Below are positions 59,089 to 64,000 of a stretch of DNA of 64,000 nucleotides, in pieces. Source of the DNA: Pyropia yezoensis (taxonomy: Eukaryota; Rhodophyta; Bangiophyceae; Bangiales; Bangiaceae); the NCBI GenBank assembly GCA_009829735.1, contig CM020618.1, positions 8,523,119 through 8,587,118 of the forward strand, read 5' to 3'. Both the position numbers and the translations under genes were made by a program. Within the stretch, counting starts at the first letter, position 1. Each line of letters begins with the position of its first letter. The notes beneath the pieces are model-generated. The model was given only the letters and a program-made list of their open reading frames with translations. It was not told the DNA's origin and searched no databases.

Positions 59089-62000
59089 CTCTCACACCAG
59101 GGGGCCTCCCCCGGGGGTGCGGAGCGATCGGAGTGGGTGCGGTGCGCCAGGAAATCTACCCTCGCCTCTCTGAATCCCGCCTGAGGTGAGCGGAGGGGGG
59201 GCCCATTCGAAATCCCCCCTCCGCACCCCTCCGGAGGGGTGCATAGGGGGGCCGCCCGCACCGCCCCCCTCCACACCCGTCCAGATGGGTGTGAAGAGGG
59301 GGCTTCGGACGGGGCCCCAATGACGTGCGGACTTCTGTATTCCTAGCTATCGATTGGCAGGGCTATGAGTGTCAGCACAATGTCACCTTTCCAGATTCGC
59401 GAGCAGCCGAGCGTCAACAGCAAGTTCGACATGAGTCAAAACTTTCGTATGGTGTCCCTCGCAAGCGCTCTCCATCGCGTCTGAGGCACCCCTTGACCTC
59501 ACGATATTTCCGAAACATCAGTCGATTTTGATCACAGAACCACAACATCTTAATAATCGTTCGAGCCAGCCAGGCCGCACGATGTATTCGCAGCCAGTTG
59601 CGGTAGGAAGGACGTGCGTACATGATCAGGGAGCCTTTCGGTCTGCGTGTTGAGGCCTTGAGCGCACCTCAGGCTAGGCGCTAATGAGGATGCGCTTAGA
59701 CAGCCATCTCGACTCGGTAACGCATGGTGAGCATCAAACCCAGAACTGTAGCCGCAGGAAGAAAAAGAAGTCACTGTCTTCCGAGTGAGAGACCGACTTG
59801 GGACGCACTCTTCCACGCCATCGGGCAGGCAAGGGAGAAGGGGGCTGCTGGACGCTTTCGTGGCGAACAGTCACGTACCATTGAGAGCATGGCGCTCGAA
59901 GTGATGGGCCACGTTACGATGTCGATCCTATGGGCTGAACGAGCTCAAAGAGGCTGACCGAGTCCAAAGAGGCGGACTACATAGTACCTCAGGGCGTACA
60001 CGCATTCAGCCGCATTTTCCGCTGGGACCCGCGTGCTGTGGGACTCACGCACTGTGCGATTACAAATGCTTTTGCACGTGTGAAAGTGCATTGAGCATTG
60101 AGGTTTGTCATCCAAGGCCGAGGAAAGTGATCAATGCTTATAGACACTGTAAATATATGACATCTCTGGGTCCCAATGTCTACTCTTCCTGGGAGTGCGG
60201 CAGAGTGGTACGGCGGGGGCCGGATCATCCGCAGCGGATGGGCGTTATTGTGAGTACCCGGGGGGTCTAGACCACACTTCCCGGTTCCAGCGCACGGATT
60301 CGTGGGTCAAGAGGAGCGTCTTGCAGGTGACCTCAAATGTCAACTTCAAAGTATTCTTTTGGTTCTCACTGTCCATATTTTTCGGGTCGTCGGCACCGCG
60401 CGGGTACCGCTGCGGATTTAGGATCATGAAACAGCCTTTAGTGCTTTTCTATGAAATCCCCGGACACCGTGCTGCGGCGTTTCTTATGTCGGAGGTCGAC
60501 CACCAAGTCGCGAGGGCGTGGGCAGCAAATGGCAGCTCAGGCCTGTCCACGTGCCTGGACCTGCTTTCGGTAATTTGGTGAGTGCCGTTGACCAAGGCCA
60601 GACCTCATAGGAGAGGTCCATGTTCGATGCGTGTTGGCTGCGTGCCTGGTGGCCCCTTCGTCGCGATCGGTCGAGGCCCGATCCCAACAGACTTAGTGTG
60701 AATGGGATCTGAAACATTTCAAATTTACATGTCCTTGCACATCGCGATATTGATTGAGATCGACCGATGAAGGCTCGAAAGCCACACATTGGCAAGCCTA
60801 GAGTTGGAAGGCTACTTTTTGAGATCCGTGGAATGCTTTTGGTGGCGGATTGTCCGTCACCGTCGTCGCCTCCACCACCGTCAACGCAGCAATCTGGCCC
60901 CGCGGCGGCTGCCGGCGATCGGCGGCGGCGGCGGTGGCGGCGGCGGGAGCCTTGGTGACGGCGGCAACGGCGACGGTTGTGACGATCATGGTGTGCTGTC
61001 GTAGTGCTCGTCGTCCGTCTTTTGGCGGCGGCGGGTGTCCGTGGCGACTGGCGGCGGCCCCGTCCTTGGCGACTGTCGCGGCGTCCCCGTCCGTGGCGAT
61101 GACTGCGGTTGACGGTCGTGACGTCGGTGAGCGTCAGCGCGGCGGTGGCGGTCGATGACAACCTCGACGGCATCGGCAGGTGTGCTCGTCTATGGCGGTG
61201 GAGGAGGGGGGGGGGGAGCTGGGCAGTGGAGTGAGGGGGGGGGGGAGCGGTGGAGTGCGGGGTGGGGGGGGCGGTGAAGTGGGGGCGGTGGGCTGGTGGA
61301 GGGAGGGGCCGGGGGGGACTGCGGTGGCTGTTGGTGGTGAGCGATAGCGGGGGGGGGATGGTTGTTGTGGCTGAGGTGGGGAGCAACGGTTGAGGGGGGG
61401 GATGATTGCCATGATGTTTCATGGGTTGTCGGCGGGGGAGGGGTCGGCGTGGCTGCGTCGATGCTCGTCTGCGGCGGCGGCAAAGGCGGGTGCGCTCATC
61501 CACGGCGGAAAGTGGTGTCCACGTTTGTGGCGATTTATTTGGGGGGAGGTGCACGACGGCTTTTCGGTGTGATGAGGGGCCGGGGGGGGGGGCTGCTGCG
61601 GTTGTCACAGTGGGAGTGGGAAGCGGGGGGGTGTCCTTGCGGGTGACGGGCGGGAGGGGACTGTGGTGAGGGAAGCTATACGGAGGGTGGGGGGGACTTT
61701 TTCGTAGAGCACTCGTGGTTGTGGGGGTGGTAAATGCTTAGAGAGGCGGTGGGTGGTGGGGAGGGAATGTATTGTGAGAAAGTGGAGGGGGGGGAGGGGG
61801 GTGCTTGAGTAGGTGGGGTGCTTGGGGGTAGGAGGTGTTTGAGGGGGGCGAGGTTTCGTCGCTGTGGCGGTCTTCCGCGGCGGTCTTCCGCCGCGGTGGG
61901 GCTGGTCGGTCGCCCCCGGGTGTGACGACAACGAGATGTGGGTGGCAGACGCGGCGATTGTGCTCTGGGGGTGCAGGCGAGCGGCGGCAGCGGTCATGTC

Positions 62001-63842
62001 TGGGAGGGGTGGCGACGATCGCTACCGCGCGCTGGGGTCATGTGTAGGAAAGGAGCGGCGGCCGTGGAGGTGGCACTGCTGGGGACGCCCATTGTACTGG
62101 ACCGACGTGGTGGAGTGGTGGGGGGGGTGGACACAACGACAGCATCGGTGTGCCAATGGGGGCCGGAGGAGGGGACAGCTGCTGTCATCTTGGTAATGGT
62201 GGGGCGGGGTCGGCGATGGCTGTGCAAGCTGCGTGGGGGTGACCGTAAGAGGAGCTCGACATGGGGGGGGGGGAGGGGATGGCCGCAGAGTGCTCGTGAT
62301 CGTGCTGCTTGGTTGGGGACAGGGAATGGGGTTGTGCTGGGAGGAGCTTCGTGCTGAAGATGGGGCTGGTGTTACTCAGGAGGTCGCCAGCGCAGGGTCA
62401 TTATCTTAGAGCAAATGTTGTATATCTCCAATTTCTTCTTGGGTTGTTGTGGTAGGCACGCTTCGTGGCTGTTCATGATGGTGGAGAACGGCTTTAAAGC
62501 CGCCGCGGAGGTTGACTTGTAGAGGGACTGGGCGATATCCCCCTGCCGCCGGCCGCCCCCTCGCGGGTGCTGGCACGGGGCGACGTCGACGTTGCCGGCT
62601 GCTGTGCCGCCTCGGCACGTGCGGCCGCCGGCTCCACCGAGCGCCCGCGCGAAGGGCCGGTCGTCCGTGGCAGCGGCGGCCGCTAGCGCACATCACGGAA
62701 GACGGCGGCGGCGGGAGTCGCGGCCACGGTGGCCCCGTCGGGGTGACGGGGCCAGCTGCTGTAGCAGAAGTGGGGGGTGCGGCGACCGCAGCACTGGACG
62801 AGGTGCATGCGGCTGTCGGCGGTGGCACATCCTCGGGCGCCGTGAGGGCCACCTCCCACCTTCGCACGCGCGGGGCGGGCGCCGCTGGCGCCGCCGCAGC
62901 TGCCACCGTTGCCGCCGCGGCGACGGTCGCCGGCCCCTCGCCCTTACCTTCAAGCCAGCCTGAGTGCGGCAGCGGCGGCGGCAAACGGAGGCCACAGCCC
63001 TGGCACCCGCGGGCGCGCCGGCGGCCTCTCCCCCACCGCAGCCGCCCGGCGGGGGGCGCCCGCGGCGGCGGGGGCACAGCGCTCGCCCCCAAGCCCCCCC
63101 TCCCCCCGCCCCCCCCTGCGCCCCTGGACCCTCGAGGACATACACGGCGGTGGCGGTGTGCTTCTTTTCTTTCTGTCGCGTGGGCTCACAGCCCGCATCC
63201 CCGCCCCCTTCCCGGCCTCTCCCTTCACACCAAGACGATGCCTCCCGACCGCTGCCACCACCCCCCTCACTCGACCGCCTCCTCTGCCGCATCGGCGGCA
63301 ATGGCTCTGGCCCTGAGCAGATCCCCCCAGTTGCACCCCCTTCTCCCCCCTCCGCCCTCCCCTACCCCCCTGCCCCTCTGGCGGCACCCCCTCCTGCCGA
63401 CGCCACCGCCGCCGCCACCACCGCCGGGAGCGAACGCTGCGCCACACAGCCGGCCGACGGCCCCGCCGCCGCAAGCGGTAGATGCAGCGGCGGCGGAGGC
63501 GCCTCCCTACCCCCCCCCCCCCCCTCCCCCGACAGCATGGCGCCCGCCGTGCTCCCCGCTCACAGCGAGGCGCCCAACGACGCACTCGCCGCCACCCTCC
63601 CTGACCGCCGCAGCTGCTAGAAGAGGTTGCCCGCGGCGCTGAGGCCTGGGCAGCCACCGGACACGCCCCCGCCACCGCCTCCGCCGCCGCCGCCGGGCGC
63701 CCGGGGCGTGCCGGGCGTGGTGCACCCCCCCCTCCCCATGCCGGCCATCCCCCGCCCCCCCCCCCCCCGGGCGTCCGCCCCAAGCGTCGCGGCGGTCCTC
63801 CCCATGGACGCGTCCGGCGGGGAAGGGCAGCGAGTGCGAACA
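59089..63842. other. Leader of the relic and GC-rich low-complexity region
   Basis: 59089-59310 is the leader of the gag relic with strong hairpins. 59320-60780 has moderate GC and no recognisable gene; a 60-codon minus frame ends at 60245 but is unconvincing. 60850-63842 is extremely G-rich on the plus strand (GGGGT and GGC repeats), with overlapping Gly/Arg/Pro frames on both strands; nothing is supported. Confidence 0.4.
59223..59242. repeat. Perfect 20-bp palindrome in the relic leader
   Basis: GCACCCCTCCGGAGGGGTGC is its own reverse complement. A related imperfect hairpin, CACCCGTCCAGATGGGTGTG, follows at about 59274. Confidence 0.85.
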
Positions 63843-64000
63843 CTAGGGGTCCTGGCCGACGCTGCCCCGGCCGTCGGCGAGGCGCATGCCGTCGGCGGCG
63901 GCGGCAACGCCGACCACGCGCGGGCGCCGCACCAGCTGCCGCATCGCCTCCTTCCAGCCATCGTCCACGCCGCCACCGCCGCCGCCACCCCCCTCCACCA
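63843..64000 (-). CDS. Possible 3' end of a gene running off the right edge
   Basis: The minus-strand frame ending in TAG at 63843 encodes a Gly run, then VDDGWKEAMRQLVRRPRVVG, VAAAADGMRLADGRGSVGQD and a final P. Nearly every codon ends in G or C and the residue mix is protein-like, unlike neighbouring frames. It is too short to identify. Confidence 0.3.
   Translation of the reverse strand, partial: VEGGGGGGGGVDDGWKEAMRQLVRRPRVVGVAAAADGMRLADGRGSVGQDP

Noticed and set aside
60245-60427. 60-codon minus frame (MILNPQRYPRGADDPKNMDS)
   Set aside because: Residue mix is plausible, but it is short, isolated and unrecognised; may be a fragment.
62512-63642. 376-codon plus-strand frame near the right end
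   Set aside because: Arg/Pro/Ala-only, in competition with equally long frames on both strands; no domain.
1-64000. CRISPR arrays, bacterial operons or Shine-Dalgarno sites
   Set aside because: No direct repeats with unique spacers and no bacterial gene layout; the tandem arrays present are minisatellites without spacers.

Overview
The window is 64 kb of a very GC-rich eukaryotic nuclear genome. Evidence for a eukaryote: eukaryotic-type tRNA-Val genes, a chromodomain Ty3/gypsy retrotransposon, a Ty1/copia element, a BRCT protein, a RING-H2 protein and organelle-type MnmE with a leader peptide. Every gene I can support reads as one uninterrupted reading frame without obvious introns. GC3 is near saturation and Ala/Gly/Pro/Arg low-complexity runs are common. 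The best guess is a bangiophyte red alga (Porphyra/Pyropia type), but this is inference from composition and gene style only.

Layout. 1-2803: 5' half of a Ty1/copia element on the minus strand (gag, protease, integrase), running off the left edge. 2850-8357: a large inverted repeat with two identical, divergently transcribed copies of a secreted Cys-rich protein gene. A third, diverged copy lies at 14205-15386. 8584-11061: mnmE. 12072 and 21275: two identical tRNA-Val(AAC) genes. 17382-18595: RING-H2 gene broken at a C24 tract. 19810-21270: an AT-rich island. 22694-24898: membrane-anchored alpha/beta hydrolase. 27390-28075: low-complexity gene whose frame changes at C-tracts. 28480-35171: minisatellites, long G- and A-runs, three small elements with inverted termini, and a second alpha/beta hydrolase (30536-31729). 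35392-38301: repeat-rich protein with a GIY-YIG-like C-terminus, split by one in-frame TGA.

39075-48453 is a complete, young Ty3/gypsy chromovirus with 470-bp LTRs differing at about two sites. It has gag, protease and pol (RT-RNaseH-integrase-chromodomain), plus a long antisense gene between pol and the 3' LTR. Gag and the antisense gene are each interrupted by a single in-frame stop.

49297-50691: BRCT-repeat protein with a Ser-Gly/Arg linker. 51770-54270: a 0.9-kb minisatellite abutting an old element with about 0.4-kb terminal inverted repeats. 54793-56667: repeat-rich ORF followed by a polypurine tract and a 363-bp LTR. 56668-59088 (minus): a gag-protease retrotransposon relic whose protease is split by a 689-bp insertion with a 5-bp target duplication; removing the insertion restores the frame. 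59089-64000: GC-rich low-complexity DNA with no gene I can defend, except a possible gene end at the right edge.

The most notable observations are the homogenised inverted repeat, the antisense gene of the chromovirus, the nested insertion that can be undone on paper, and several genes whose frames break exactly at C-homopolymers.
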